NCBI GenBank assembly: GCA_029931535.1
Contig: JAQPZY010001665.1
Location: 4,027,501-4,091,500, forward strand
Source of the DNA: Margaritifera margaritifera
Taxonomy: Eukaryota > Mollusca > Bivalvia > Unionida > Margaritiferidae
Length of the DNA stretch: 64,000 bases
Direction: 5' to 3'
Shown here one piece after another: positions 34,950 through 45,700 of this stretch. Under the pieces are notes generated by a model. It had not been told where the DNA came from. It did not search any database and was given only the letters and a program-made list of their open reading frames with translations. Every line of letters starts with the position of its first letter. The stretch's first letter is position 1. The translations under genes and the position numbers were made by a program.

Positions 34950-35396
34950 GATGAAACTGGAAGAACATATGGAGATAGGCGATGAGGATGTTTTTCCTTT
35001 ATCTATGACAAGAATGCAAAAATACAGTCTTGATGTAAAGATGGCCAGATCAAGAACAACATTCTCCTGTTTTGCTCGTGACTTGGCTGAACACTCACAG
35101 GGTTAGCCATGGAACAGAGTTATGGATGTCAAATCGATCATCCTATTTAGAAGCAACATGACAAATGTTTGATGATGAGTCAAGAAGAAAAGTTGGAAGA
35201 GTATCGGGAAGAGGCATTGAAAAAGTGATATAAAGACTTATGTGACTATTCCATTCCTCCACTGACTTCTATGGAGACGAAACGCGTCGAAGCTTTCTTG
35301 CAACAGAGTACGGAGACTACTCGTTCATCCACTTACTTGACAAATATTTTCAAGGAAAAAGTCAGGTGTGAACTGATGACCTGTCATTACCTGTAA
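34950..35396 (+). pseudogene. Small Polinton protein(s) with C/H-rich motif
   Basis: An open frame from ATG 34,950 (Met-rich helix, ending at a TAG around 35,103) is followed by a second frame, ATG 35,109 to TAA 35,394. The second has two internal stops and no frameshift. It includes a possible metal-binding pattern C-x3-H-x5-H-x2-C at about 35,124-35,165. It lies between capsid protein and protease, as do small proteins in related elements. Function unknown. Confidence 0.4.
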
Positions 35397-35456
35397 AAAA
35401 AAGAAAACTGAATACGGAGAAAACCATCATAAAAAACAAACAAGAAAACAAAAATA

Positions 35457-35963
35457 ATGGATACCTGGGAATTTCATTATCTTCTGACTCACATTTCGTG
35501 CACAGATTCTTGAAAACCTGTGGTGTGTGCTAAAGATGCACTTCCACATTGAAAACCTAAAGAAGTTTAAGTCTATGTCATCAACACAGACGACAGTCAT
35601 CGAAGTAATCGATCCGAAACAAATTGGGTAGCAGTCTACTTTTACTACGATCAAAGTGTGGAATAGTTCGATTGTTATGGATTACCTCCTCTGGAAGACG
35701 ATATCATTGATTTTATGAGAAAAAAAGACTTTTCTACTCAATTCAATAATGTGAGATTACAAGGATCAGATTACATTGTCCGTGAACAGTATTGTGTGTA
35801 TGTTCTTCATCAACGCAGTCTTAGATTTCCCTTGGAACATTTAGTGACTTGTTTTGATCGTATGTACTCTAGAAATGATGATGAGATATAAAGATGGTTT
35901 TGTGAACATTATGGCTATCTCTTTTATTTAGTGTGCATCGGCGGCAAAATGACGGTGTATTAA
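35457..35963 (+). pseudogene. Adenain-like cysteine protease, five in-frame stops
   Basis: One frame from ATG 35,457 to TAA 35,961 (168 codons) with internal stops at 35,511, 35,550, 35,568, 35,664 and 35,889 and no frameshift. The fold landmarks are present: an N-W-V-A-V-Y-F strand at 35,622-35,642, F-D-C-Y-G at 35,667-35,681, and E-Q-Y-C at about 35,787-35,798 with the oxyanion Gln and nucleophile Cys. The catalytic His that normally precedes Trp in the first motif reads as Asn. Adenain-type enzymes process capsid precursors during virion maturation. Confidence 0.8.
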
Positions 35964-36119
35964 ATCACAGAAAGTCGAGTCTGACAACACAACTTTGTCA
36001 GTCTTGTAAATACGTTAATGTTTAATGTGTCAGTTTATATTCCTGTTTGAGTTAGAGAAGCTTCTTATTATTTGTAAGTATGTTGATTTTGAATTTTTTT
36101 TCTTGAAAAAAACAACAAA

Positions 36120-36780
36120 TTGTTTTCACATGCTCTTTCACATTTTCTCTGTCGATCTTTGTTAAAAATGGATTGTTTTCTCTCACGTCCGAAAAGAATC
36201 GGAGGGATGTTTTCCTCCACGTCCTTGCTTCTTCCGTATAAAGCTGTACGTTCAGTAGTCTCGCCACCCATTGTTGATTTATCAACTACCGCCATGCCAT
36301 CGAAGATTGCAAAATTGAGTGAAACCCTGGTACATATGTACAGGGTAAGACATAACTTTATAGAGAAGAACACGGAGAAGAAATTTACCAATTGACTCAA
36401 AATGGCCAAGATCAAATAGAAGATTTCCTGCGAGAAGAAATACTGTTTGAAAAAGGAGAATAGGAAAGGAAACAACAGCAGCAACATCAGCAACAGTAGC
36501 AGGAAGAAGGCGTGGAGGAGCTTAAGATGGAGACAGAGGAGTTTTCTGTCTCCAACAGAAAGATAAAGCCATGTGGTGTAGTTAAGCCCATGGCGAGACC
36601 TAGAAGTCCTGGATATCGTCGTCGATCTTCTCAACAGTCCAGGACGACAACCCAACGGCCGTTTTCAGGGTCACCCACATCTATTAGAAAAGAGATACCA
36701 TTCAAAGCATTGCCAGTTGTGTCTGTTTGCTATGTCTTTGTCTTCCAAAAAAACAAAAACACTTAAAACATATTTCTACC
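36120..36780 (+). pseudogene. Right-arm Polinton ORF, copy 1
   Basis: The open frames 36,120-36,395 and 36,512-36,766 are not recognised. The DNA context (TCACGTCCG...GAATCGGAGGGATGTTTTCC near 36,186-36,222, and CCACATCTATTAGAAAAGAG near 36,673) recurs about 740-930 bp downstream in copy 2. This suggests a duplicated arm. The product has no known domain. Confidence 0.35.
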
Positions 36781-36899
36781 CCAGTGTAATAATGTATTTG
36801 TTTGGGCATAGTGTGTATGTATAAACAGTCCCTAGACTTAGTCTAACATTAAAACCTCTTTGCGAAAACAAAATAAGAAGAATGGTTTCTTTTAGGTAC

Positions 36900-37440
36900 T
36901 CTGTATTACACCTACGAATGTTTTCCTTCACGTCCGCGTACCGAATCGGAGGGATGTTTTCCCTTACGTCCGTGCTTAAAGCCTAAAGCATATGAAGCGG
37001 TCCATTCGCCAGTCTTGCCATTCATCGTCAATCGTGTTAAAAAGAATCACAGAACATTGCAAAGTGGGCAATTTGAAGGAAGCCGTCAACCTGATGGCGA
37101 GAGTGCAGCACCTCCTGAGTCGGGTGGACGTGGAATGTTACCTCACAGGAGGCAGGTAAAGAGGGAGATCACACCGCTGAGAATTCCCAAGGAGTTTGTA
37201 AGAGAGGTGATGGATGAGGAAGTGGTAAAGATAAAGGCGGAGTGGGCAGAGGAGAAGAGAATGAAGGAGCAAGAGAGAAGGGAGAGGTTATTCCATCGCC
37301 TGAATAAGAACTGGATGATGATCCAAGAAAAGATGCGGAAAAGGGGTTATACAGATTGGATCCCTGATGAGGAGCTGAAGCAGCAGCAGCAAGAGCAACT
37401 GGCAGAACCACTTGTGATTCCTCAAGCAAAAGATTGAGAG
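36900..37440 (+). CDS. Right-arm Polinton ORF, copy 2: charged coiled-coil protein
   Basis: The open frame at 37,015-37,437 lacks a clear ATG start (it opens on TTG). Its second half is a highly charged helix (E-E-K-R-M-K-E-Q-E-R-R-E-R-L-F) followed by a Gln-rich end, so coiled coil is likely. Another frame near 37,050-37,145 reads as a plausible amphipathic helix, so the true frame of the N-terminal half is uncertain. Not recognised. Confidence 0.4.
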
Positions 37441-37580
37441 ATGGAGACGAATGAACCTAGTTTTAGGCTCATTGTCTCCACCAAAACATCGTGAAGGAGG
37501 AATGATAACAAATGGGGGCAAACATGTACAGCCTGCGGTCCCTGATCCAGCAGGTGCAACCACTAAGGGAGAGGAGTGGT

Positions 37581-38012
37581 GACAGAAAACCAAACGGTCC
37601 TTTTCAGGGCCACCCAGATCTCTAGAAAAGAGAGATGTTACTCAAAATTATTGCCGATTTGTGTTTATGTTTGTGTATGTCTATGTTTACAACTAAACCT
37701 TAAAACCCCTTACGCCCTTGTTTGTATGTGAAAGTATGTTTGTATGTATGTAAGTACAGAGTGAGTCTATAAACACTTCTACCATTTTTGTTTGGATAGT
37801 AATAAAAAGGTAGGTGTTGGATAGTAGGTAAAAATGTTAACATTGCCATGTCCCCATAAACTTTCGACACTTTGTCCCTATACATTTTCGACCTTCAATT
37901 TCCCCATGCTAATTTCAGGTTTTTCACCATAGGATTTTCCATTGTCCCCCAAGTGACATAGTGATGTAAACCTACGGTGTAATGTTCCCATTGTCCCGTA
38001 TGTTCCCGATGT

Positions 38013-38016
<4 letters not shown>
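37581..38016 (-). repeat. Right terminal inverted repeat of the Polinton
   Basis: Complementary to the left terminus, inside to outside: GGTCCTTTTCAGGGCCACCC...AGATCTCTAG, TTAAAACCCCTTACGCCC, GATAGTAATAAAAAGG...TTGGATAGTAG, TTCGAC words and GTCCCCCAAGTGACATA. It has fewer tandem copies than the left arm. The outer edge runs straight into an (AT)n tract. Confidence 0.8.

Positions 38017-38097
<81 letters not shown>
38016..38097. repeat. (AT)n microsatellite abutting the Polinton
   Basis: About 41 AT units starting exactly where the right terminal repeat ends. Confidence 0.97.
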
Positions 38098-38099
<2 letters not shown>

Positions 38100-38952
38100 C
38101 TGTAAAAGTAAATATAACATAGAATTTATGAGATTATTTTCCTCCCTCTACTACCACTTGCAAAATTTCTCTTACAAAACGTTCTTGTTGAACTTCTGAT
38201 AAGATTTACATAATGAAATATTTCAACCTTTCCTGCATCATCTCCAGTTTCTTCACAATGAGTTACTGAGTACAAAATTATTCTAAGTCATCATGTATCG
38301 CGATAATCTGCGTTTAAAAGCTAAAAAAAACACAACAACAATCACGACAGCAAAATCCAAACATAGTTTTATTACATGCTTAAGTGTGAAATATAGAACA
38401 ATATTCGTGAAATAATTGTCCTATATTTGCATTCCTATATTTTCAAATGTGAACAACATTTCCTTATATTTTCACATGTAAAAATACGAAAGTTCTCATT
38501 ATGCCATGCGAAGCTTGATTGTTTGTGCCTACAGAAGTTATACCTGCAGTAAGAAAAACGACCACTTTGTGACCTAGAACAAAGAAATGGAATCTGTATT
38601 ACCTTGCAGACATGGAAATTGGTATTTGGTGAAGAAATTTGATTCGACGCAGTTCGCTTCTCTATGAAGTTATTTCACCTTACCACCTTGACAACAATGA
38701 CAAACAAGCTGTGATGCATTGCTGAATCGGACTTGCTTGGTAGTCAGATAGAGTGAAAGAATGTAGAAAATGATTAAAAATGTAATTTACTGCAAGAGAG
38801 TAGGTCATCATTATCCTAAAGCTGTCTTAAGTCGCAGATATTTATATGACCAGCCATTGATATTAAGGTGAATTTACAAAAGGAGGTGGGATGGTGTACT
38901 GAAAAGTGAGTTTAATCTTCTAAGCTTTGATTCAGGAGCAAGTTCGGTATAT
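38098..38952. other. Intron 4, no gene seen
   Basis: AT-rich intronic DNA right of the Polinton without recognised features. Confidence 0.5.
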
Positions 38953-39125
38953 TATAAAAAGAGATTTTCTTTTCCTGTGTAAATACCATATATATTAAAT
39001 CTTGTGGTACAAACGACGATATAGTTTAACTTGTGGCTTTGCCACTAGTTAAAATATTACGTTTTTTGTACCACACAATTAAATATATCAGGTATTTACG
39101 CAGGGAAAGAAATATCCTTTATATA
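38953..39125. mobile_element. Foldback/palindromic MITE-like element (~170 bp)
   Basis: The left arm (38,953-39,036) and right arm (39,042-39,125) are imperfect inverted complements along their whole length, including TGTGTAAATACC/GGTATTTACGCA, TTGTGGTACAAA/TTTGTACCACAC and GTGGC/GCCAC around the centre (CTTT at about 39,038). A transcript would fold into one long hairpin. No coding capacity. Confidence 0.75.
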
Positions 39126-39476
39126 TTGAAGCTCTAATTATGTTTAATGACACGTTTCACGATACCATATAGCGTTTAATTCTTCCAAAAACTCAATTAA
39201 AGCCATTACCACCATAAAGAAAGAAGTATCATGCAAACAATATTTTGTACAATCTTATATAGAGGAGTTCAGCAATTTTATTTAATTATTTGCCTTTACT
39301 GGTTTATTGCAACTGCATCTATTCAATGGAAACAAGGAGTCATTTCTTGAAACGGGCCGATAAAATTAACTAATAACGGGACGAATCGGTTTTTTCATAC
39401 GTCATAATTGTAATGCAATAATGAAAGATTATTGACAATATCATTCATGATAACCCTCTGTTTACTCTGCTTTCAG

Positions 39477-39527
39477 ACAACCAAAGCAGAACCTTCGTCG
39501 ACAAGATGAAACAACAGAGGATAATTG
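39477..39527 (+). CDS. Exon 5 of the HEPN-STAND gene (17-codon linker)
   Basis: The acceptor CTGCTTTCAG ends at 39,476 and a donor GTACGA starts at 39,528. It is 51 nt, phase 1 on both sides, reading N-Q-S-R-T-F-V-D-K-M-K-Q-Q-R-I-I, an amphipathic piece. Phase and type match exons 2-4. The donor is weaker than consensus. Confidence 0.5.
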
Positions 39528-39597
39528 GTACGAATTGAATATTCTGTAAAATCTACTGATATAAAAAGCAGATATATTACTATTACAAATATTACTC

Positions 39598-39599
<2 letters not shown>

Positions 39600-39650
<51 letters not shown>
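39600..39650. repeat. (AAT)n-(ATT)n palindromic microsatellite
   Basis: About ten AAT units directly followed by about seven ATT units, forming a perfect hairpin. Confidence 0.95.
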
Positions 39651-42600
39651 GCAACAGAACTACAAGAATGAAGGACATAATAAAAGCAAGAAGAAACAAG
39701 ATATAGTCAATGAAGTTAATATTTCAAGTGTATATTTTGAAATCGATATATATCTTCTGATGAACTCACCGTTGGAGCACAGTTTCCTTATGCTAGCACA
39801 TAAATTTGACTACATTCCTGATAGAGAGTATTGTATTATACTTAAATATGCCTCTAAATGTAAAAAACATAACTTTTTCATTCCGCCACATAGTCATATC
39901 AGGCTCAGATCAGATTTAGTGAAGTATTACGACAGTGATTATATTTCATAATACAATATAAATGAGTTGAAGTTGGTGAGGAGTTTGGGTTGGATATTAT
40001 AGCACGAAAATATATAAATATAACATGAGGTGTCAACAGTGACGAGAAAAGCAATAACTGCGTGTTTTGGGGTAATAATCATTACCCGTAGTTCGATCAC
40101 CAAACAGATCAAACAGATTTTTTACTAATATATACAGCCGACAGAATCCTCCACCCCCAAATCCTGCTAATTGGATTGAAATTGTTCCCATGTTCTTTAA
40201 TACATCTACCTCTTATCTTTCCTTCTAATCAAATATGTTTGCAATAATGCATCTTGTGCCTTGTTGTTCGTGTCAGTTAAATTCAAGTTAGAATTCGTAC
40301 GTACGAATACAATTTTAGGATTTGAACTTTTAACAGCAATGCTCATATTAAACTTGTAACCTTACACCAATGCTTATATTAAACTATTTTTCTGGGACTT
40401 TGGCTCTAAAAAGAAAAATCAAATTAATCTGATTTTGAAAATGTTCAAGATACTGTCAGAAAGAAATAGTGTATGATTTACGTCCAGCGTGTGCAAAAAT
40501 GAAAATCACTCCATGCAAGTGCTGTCTTTATATTTTCAAGTTCATCAAAGTGCCGGATGTATCAATCATGCGTAATGGTTTGTTAATACTTTGCAGAATA
40601 AAGAAACAATAGGCACTCAGTTCTTATCATTACATTTTAAGTTTTAATTAAATTGTACAAAATTAACTGCTGCAGTAAAAAAAACGTCCTTCAAAACATT
40701 TAAGTGAAAACACTTTTCTTGCAAGAAAGCATCACAAATAGCACTCGAAATGCACATTTTGCATACAGTCTCTCGGCAAAGGACACACAGTTACACATGT
40801 AAGTGGTAATGCGGTGCATATCAACGCCTTAAAAGTTACCATTCTTATTTTATTAACGACACGACATTAACCACTGTAAGAATACTTATGTCAATCTATT
40901 CGACAATAAAACATGATAAATATGATTACAATATTGATGTCGAAAATCTTTCATTATTCGAGTTAATTTTTGACAATGACTGCAATCATATTCAAATTGC
41001 TGATGTCTAAAGTTTAAAGAATCGGCATATTTACCTCCGTGAATAAAGTACAGAGGTTTTATCGTTGTATTTTATGCACTCAGCTTAGTATATAAAAGGA
41101 CGCAATTAGTATTATTTGAAAAATTAAAAAATGGCAAGCGTCAGCGAATCTATGAAACTGAACGATGTATGTTGTCTTTTGAAAGTAATGCAAATAGGCG
41201 GGACTAAACTAAAATGTTTTCTTTACATGCAATTATAGTTTACAGGAATCATAATGAAAACTGAATAACTTTTCTATTTTCCTTTAAATACACAAGGAGC
41301 ATACTGAAAAGTAAACTTTCGCAATAATGTTTAATTATACTTTGCCAGAAATGATTACTTGATTATTTTCTTTCTTTCTCCTTTTCTTTCGTAAATGTAG
41401 TGTCGTTCTCTTTTGCAAAATACTTTTGATTTCACAATTTGTCTGACATTTTTATTTGCATCAGTCTGATTACATCTGAAAGTAGGTTACTTCCAGGTCA
41501 CACTTCTTCATGAATAACTTTTATACTTGAAAACATGAAGAAGACCAAAAATGATTGGTATATCATGAGATAAGCTGAAACATCCCATTTACATAATTTG
41601 AAGAATGTTACCATGAGACAGCTATATCTGTACGCATGAAAGGAAGGTATGATTACGTACGCAGGTTCGGGACGGTTCAGGAGGGGGAGAGATGGTGGGG
41701 GTGTTGGTAGTACCATATTACGTCATAGCTATAGGAGTATTGCAGGGCTTACAGAGTGGTGAAAATTAACTTGTAATTGAAAATTGTGATACAATAATCC
41801 TCATTATATTTAGTTTTATTCACTTATCTGGAATGTGTCCATAAAACCTTTGGATTTAGTAAATCTTCTTATAATGAGCACTAATTGTATATGTACACTG
41901 AAAGTGGTGTAATCTGTCAAATTCAGTGTAATTCAAATTACAATTGCTTCCTTTGTATATGGAAAGTTTGTATGTTTATTGAAGATAGTTGAATAATCGG
42001 GAAATAGCAGAAAACAATACTTTACCATTGCTATTCTAGTATGTTTTTAAACAGTTTCGTAAGAATGTTGAGTTTTTCAAGGACTTGTAGTTGATTTTAT
42101 TACTTCATAATTGTGAAGAATTTTAAGAAAGTTTGTTCGCGATGGTATTCACATTTTTAATTACAACCTTCACTAACAAGTTGACATCTTATTCTCCTAC
42201 ATATTATAACTATCTGTCATCATATTTATTTATAGATGGGTTTCTTTTTACATTTGAATGTGAACAATACCTACTGATCTAAAGCTTTTATCCGTAGTCA
42301 TATTTTTTTTTCTTCAAAATTTTGACTATAAACTATACCTACTGATCTCCTAGATTTTTTAATCTTACTCTTCGCCACCCTCCGGTAATGTTAATGGCAC
42401 GCAGCACACACGATGTAGGTAATTTTTACAGTTTTGCTGATTGATATTCGTGCATTGGGTTTAGGAGAATATATTTCTCTTAGTTATATATTTTATTCTT
42501 ATTTGCTTTCTTGCATTTTATTTTATTTCTGGTCATATTAGGTATCAAGTTACATAATGCATTTTGCCAGATAGGCACATTGAGTTACGGGCCTTGGCCC

Positions 42601-42728
42601 GTTATTGTGTTTTTCGAAAACTGAAGCTTGAGATGAACCTAATTTAAAGCTATTTTGAAGCTTAAAATTCCATTATACATCTAGCTAGCCACAGATATGT
42701 ATGCGCACAATTATATCTACTTTTTCAG
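39651..42728. other. Intron 5, no gene seen
   Basis: About 3 kb of AT-rich intron. An open frame of 100 codons at 39,649-39,951 opens at the edge of the microsatellite on a non-ATG codon and has no known domain. Nothing else stands out until the acceptor CTACTTTTTCAG ending at 42,728. Confidence 0.5.
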
Positions 42729-45700
42729 ATATAAGCCAAATGATGTTGGGACAACATAGATCTCATGCTGACAAAAACTTTGTTGAAACTGAAGGATACA
42801 TAACTGGAAATGAAAAACTGCAGCAACACAGGCGGTTGATAATAACTGGTAAATCAGGGCATGGTAGATTCCTCCCTCAGGTTAGGTATAATTGTTGATG
42901 ACATGTGTGGAAAGTTTGGCCTAAACGAGGGCGAACTAATACAGTGGGAGGAAGAATCAACGTATATGCCAGTTCTTATAGAGGAAGGAAAGCACGTGGT
43001 GATTTTTATAATGAAATCACATTTGTATGAGAAAATGGCTCTACAATACAAATTGAATGCCTTTGGTCAGCTGTTTTCTAAAGAAATCAGTTTAAACTTG
43101 GACAATATTAACTTGCAGCCAAAAGTAAAGGCCGAATTTGCAAACAAGTACTTTACAAAATTTGATTTAAACAAAGATGAAGAATCAGAATTATGTAGCA
43201 TGCATGAAACATCTGTGGGATTTCCTCAACTTTGTACAGCTGCAATGTTAATCGAGGAGAAGTCAAAATTATTCGATTTCTTTTCTTCTACTCATCGGGA
43301 AATCATATTAGAACAAATAGAAAACTTCCGCCGGGATGGCAAGATGATTTATGGCTGCCTTGTTCTAGTGATGCTCTCTGAAGGAAAATTAAGCCTGCAA
43401 TCAATAAGAGAAGAATTTGAGGCTAGCAATGAAAAGAAAGAAAACAAAGTCACTGCGGTTCTTAGGTCATGTGGTGTTCGTGATACGACCTCGTTTACAA
43501 TCCAACAAACATTGGAATATCTACAAAGTACGTACGTTTCTTTGGATGACACTGAGGAATCATATTCTTTCAGCCATGATTCGATCGAGGAGGCTGTATT
43601 TATTTCCCATGGAAAAAAATTCCCTAATGAGACTCTGTTTTATTCTTCATTGGAACTCGTTTGTAAACGTCTCATAATCAAGTATGAATCCAAAGTTCCT
43701 GAGATAACAGTAGATGAAAATAGACTATTTGTACCGCAATCTTATCAATCGATTTTGATAAATAGGTTCATAACAGCTTTGAAAGGCAGCAATCCAAAGA
43801 ATTTTGCAATTATTTCTGTGGCAAATGTTTGGTCGTGTAAAGACTTTAGAAAAGCGTTTATTGCCGCGTGTACAGAAATCTATTTTTTAGCTGACAAAGA
43901 TGAAAATTCTCTTTTAGTGCATGCTGCAAATGCAAACAGCCGGGATCTTGTCGATCAGCTTCTAGAGGAAGTAGACCATGTTCCTTTGCAGAAAAAGAAA
44001 CAATCTGATCAGTTTCTTACAAAAAGTGCAAAAGCATCGTGTGTTCACAAGGATACGTCTTTGCTTAAGAAAATATGTGCAGTTGGTGGACTAGACGCCA
44101 ATGATATTTTACCGAGCGCTGTTGAACAGGGATCTATACATGCAATTGAATTTCTTTTACAAAGTGGAGCTGATGTTAACTTTAGATCCGAAAATGGGGA
44201 AAACTTGCTTCACATTGCATGCCTCCACGGTAGATGTGACATTGTCAGATTCCTTCATTCACGAAATGCAAATCTAGTCAACCAATTCGACGACGTTAAT
44301 CGAAGTGCTGGCCATTATACAGGTTGGGGGGGAAGCGTGGAGATTCTGGAATTTCTTTCACCACTGGGCTTAGATCCTACGTGTACAGATTCAAAACGAT
44401 GGAATCTCCTGCATTATGCTTGTTGGCAAGGGAAGAAAGATATGGCCAATCACTTAATTGATAAGTATCCTAATCTGCTACGCAGTAAATCAAACGACGG
44501 GTTATCGGTTCTTCATTTTGCTGCGTTTGGTGGCAATATAGATATTTTCAAAAACAGTTATAAATTATTACTGGACGAATTGTTAAACGCAGATGGGAGT
44601 GCAAGCCCAAATGAAACTAGCACAAGTCGCATAACACATTCAATGCTGCAAACAATACATAAGCAAACAGTACTACATCTGTCATGCCGTGGAGGGTGCC
44701 TAGAAATGACCAAGTACTTGATACAGACCTATCCTGAAATGTTGCATGATCTTGACAGCAGGAAGTTCGCAGCGTCTCATCATGCTGCAGACAGCGGCAA
44801 TGTCGCTGTATTGAGCTATCTAATTGATCGTGGCACAGATCCGTGGTGTAGAAGCTCTCAAGAAGAGACTTTGCTACACAGAGCATGCCTTGACGGTCAG
44901 TTAGATATGACCAAATACTTGGTAGAGACCTATCCTAATATGTTAAATGAGGTTGACAGCGAGAAGCGAACAGCGGCTCATAATGCTGCATCCAGCGGCA
45001 ATGTCGCTGTATTGAGCTATCTAATTGATCGTGGCACAGATCCGTGGTGTAGAAGCTCTCACGAAGAGACGTTGCTACACAGAGCATGCCTTGACGGTCA
45101 GTTAGATATGACCAAATACTTGGTAGAGACCTATCCTAATATGTTGAATGAGGTTGACAGCGAGAAGCGAACAGCGGCTCATAATGCTGCATCCAGCGGC
45201 AATGTCGCTGTATTGAGCTATCTAATTGATCGTGGCACAGATCCGTGGTGTAGAAGCTCTCAAGAAGAGAAGTTGCTACACAGAGCATGCCTTTACGGTC
45301 AGTTAGATATGACCAAATACTTGGTAGAGACCTATCCTTATATGTTGAATAAGGTTGACAGCAAGAAGCAAACAGCGGCTCATCATGCTGCATCCAGCGG
45401 CAATGTCGCTGTATTGAGCTATCTAATTGATCGTGGCACAGATCCGTGGTGTAGAAGCTCTCAAGAAGAGACGTTGCTACACAGAGCATGCCTTAAGGGT
45501 CAGTTAGATATGACCAAATACTTGGTAGAGACCTATCCTAATATATTGAATGAGGTTGACAGCGAGAAGCGAACAGCGGCTCATAAGGAAGCATCCAGCG
45601 GCAATGTCGCTGTATTGAGGTATCTAATTGATCGTGGCACAGATCCGTGGTCTAGAAGCTCTCAAGAAGAGACTTTGCTACACAGAGCATGCCTTAAGGG

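Larger units (their letters stand above)
23674..38016 (+). mobile_element. Polinton/Maverick (adintovirus-like) element, 14.3 kb, inactivated
   Basis: The outer ends match in inverted orientation (TATATGTGCCAC... on the left, the complement of ...GTGGCATATA on the right), as do many inner words including the 17-mer GGCGTAAGGGGTTTTAA at 24,331-24,347 and its complement at 37,701-37,717. Between the ends, in one orientation, are relics of the Polinton gene set: protein-primed PolB, FtsK/HerA-type packaging ATPase, several small proteins, integrase with chromodomain, penton-like protein, pX-like core protein, hexon-like capsid protein and adenain-like protease. All are interrupted and the polymerase is incomplete. 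The element lies in intron 4 of the HEPN-STAND gene, in the same orientation. Confidence 0.88.

Noticed and set aside
33637..35963. A reassigned genetic code explaining the in-frame stops
   Set aside because: All three stop codons occur internally, other frames in the window end normally at stops, and the host gene uses standard codons; mutation bias is the simpler explanation, so recoding is kept only as a remote option.
36068..36655. 195-codon - strand frame with hydrophobic Leu/Phe stretches
   Set aside because: The hydrophobic run is the complement of Lys/Gln-rich coding DNA on the + strand; no signal peptide or domain pattern beyond that.
45136..45489. 117-codon - strand frame within the ankyrin array
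   Set aside because: It repeats with the 201-bp unit and is the complement of the ankyrin coding strand.
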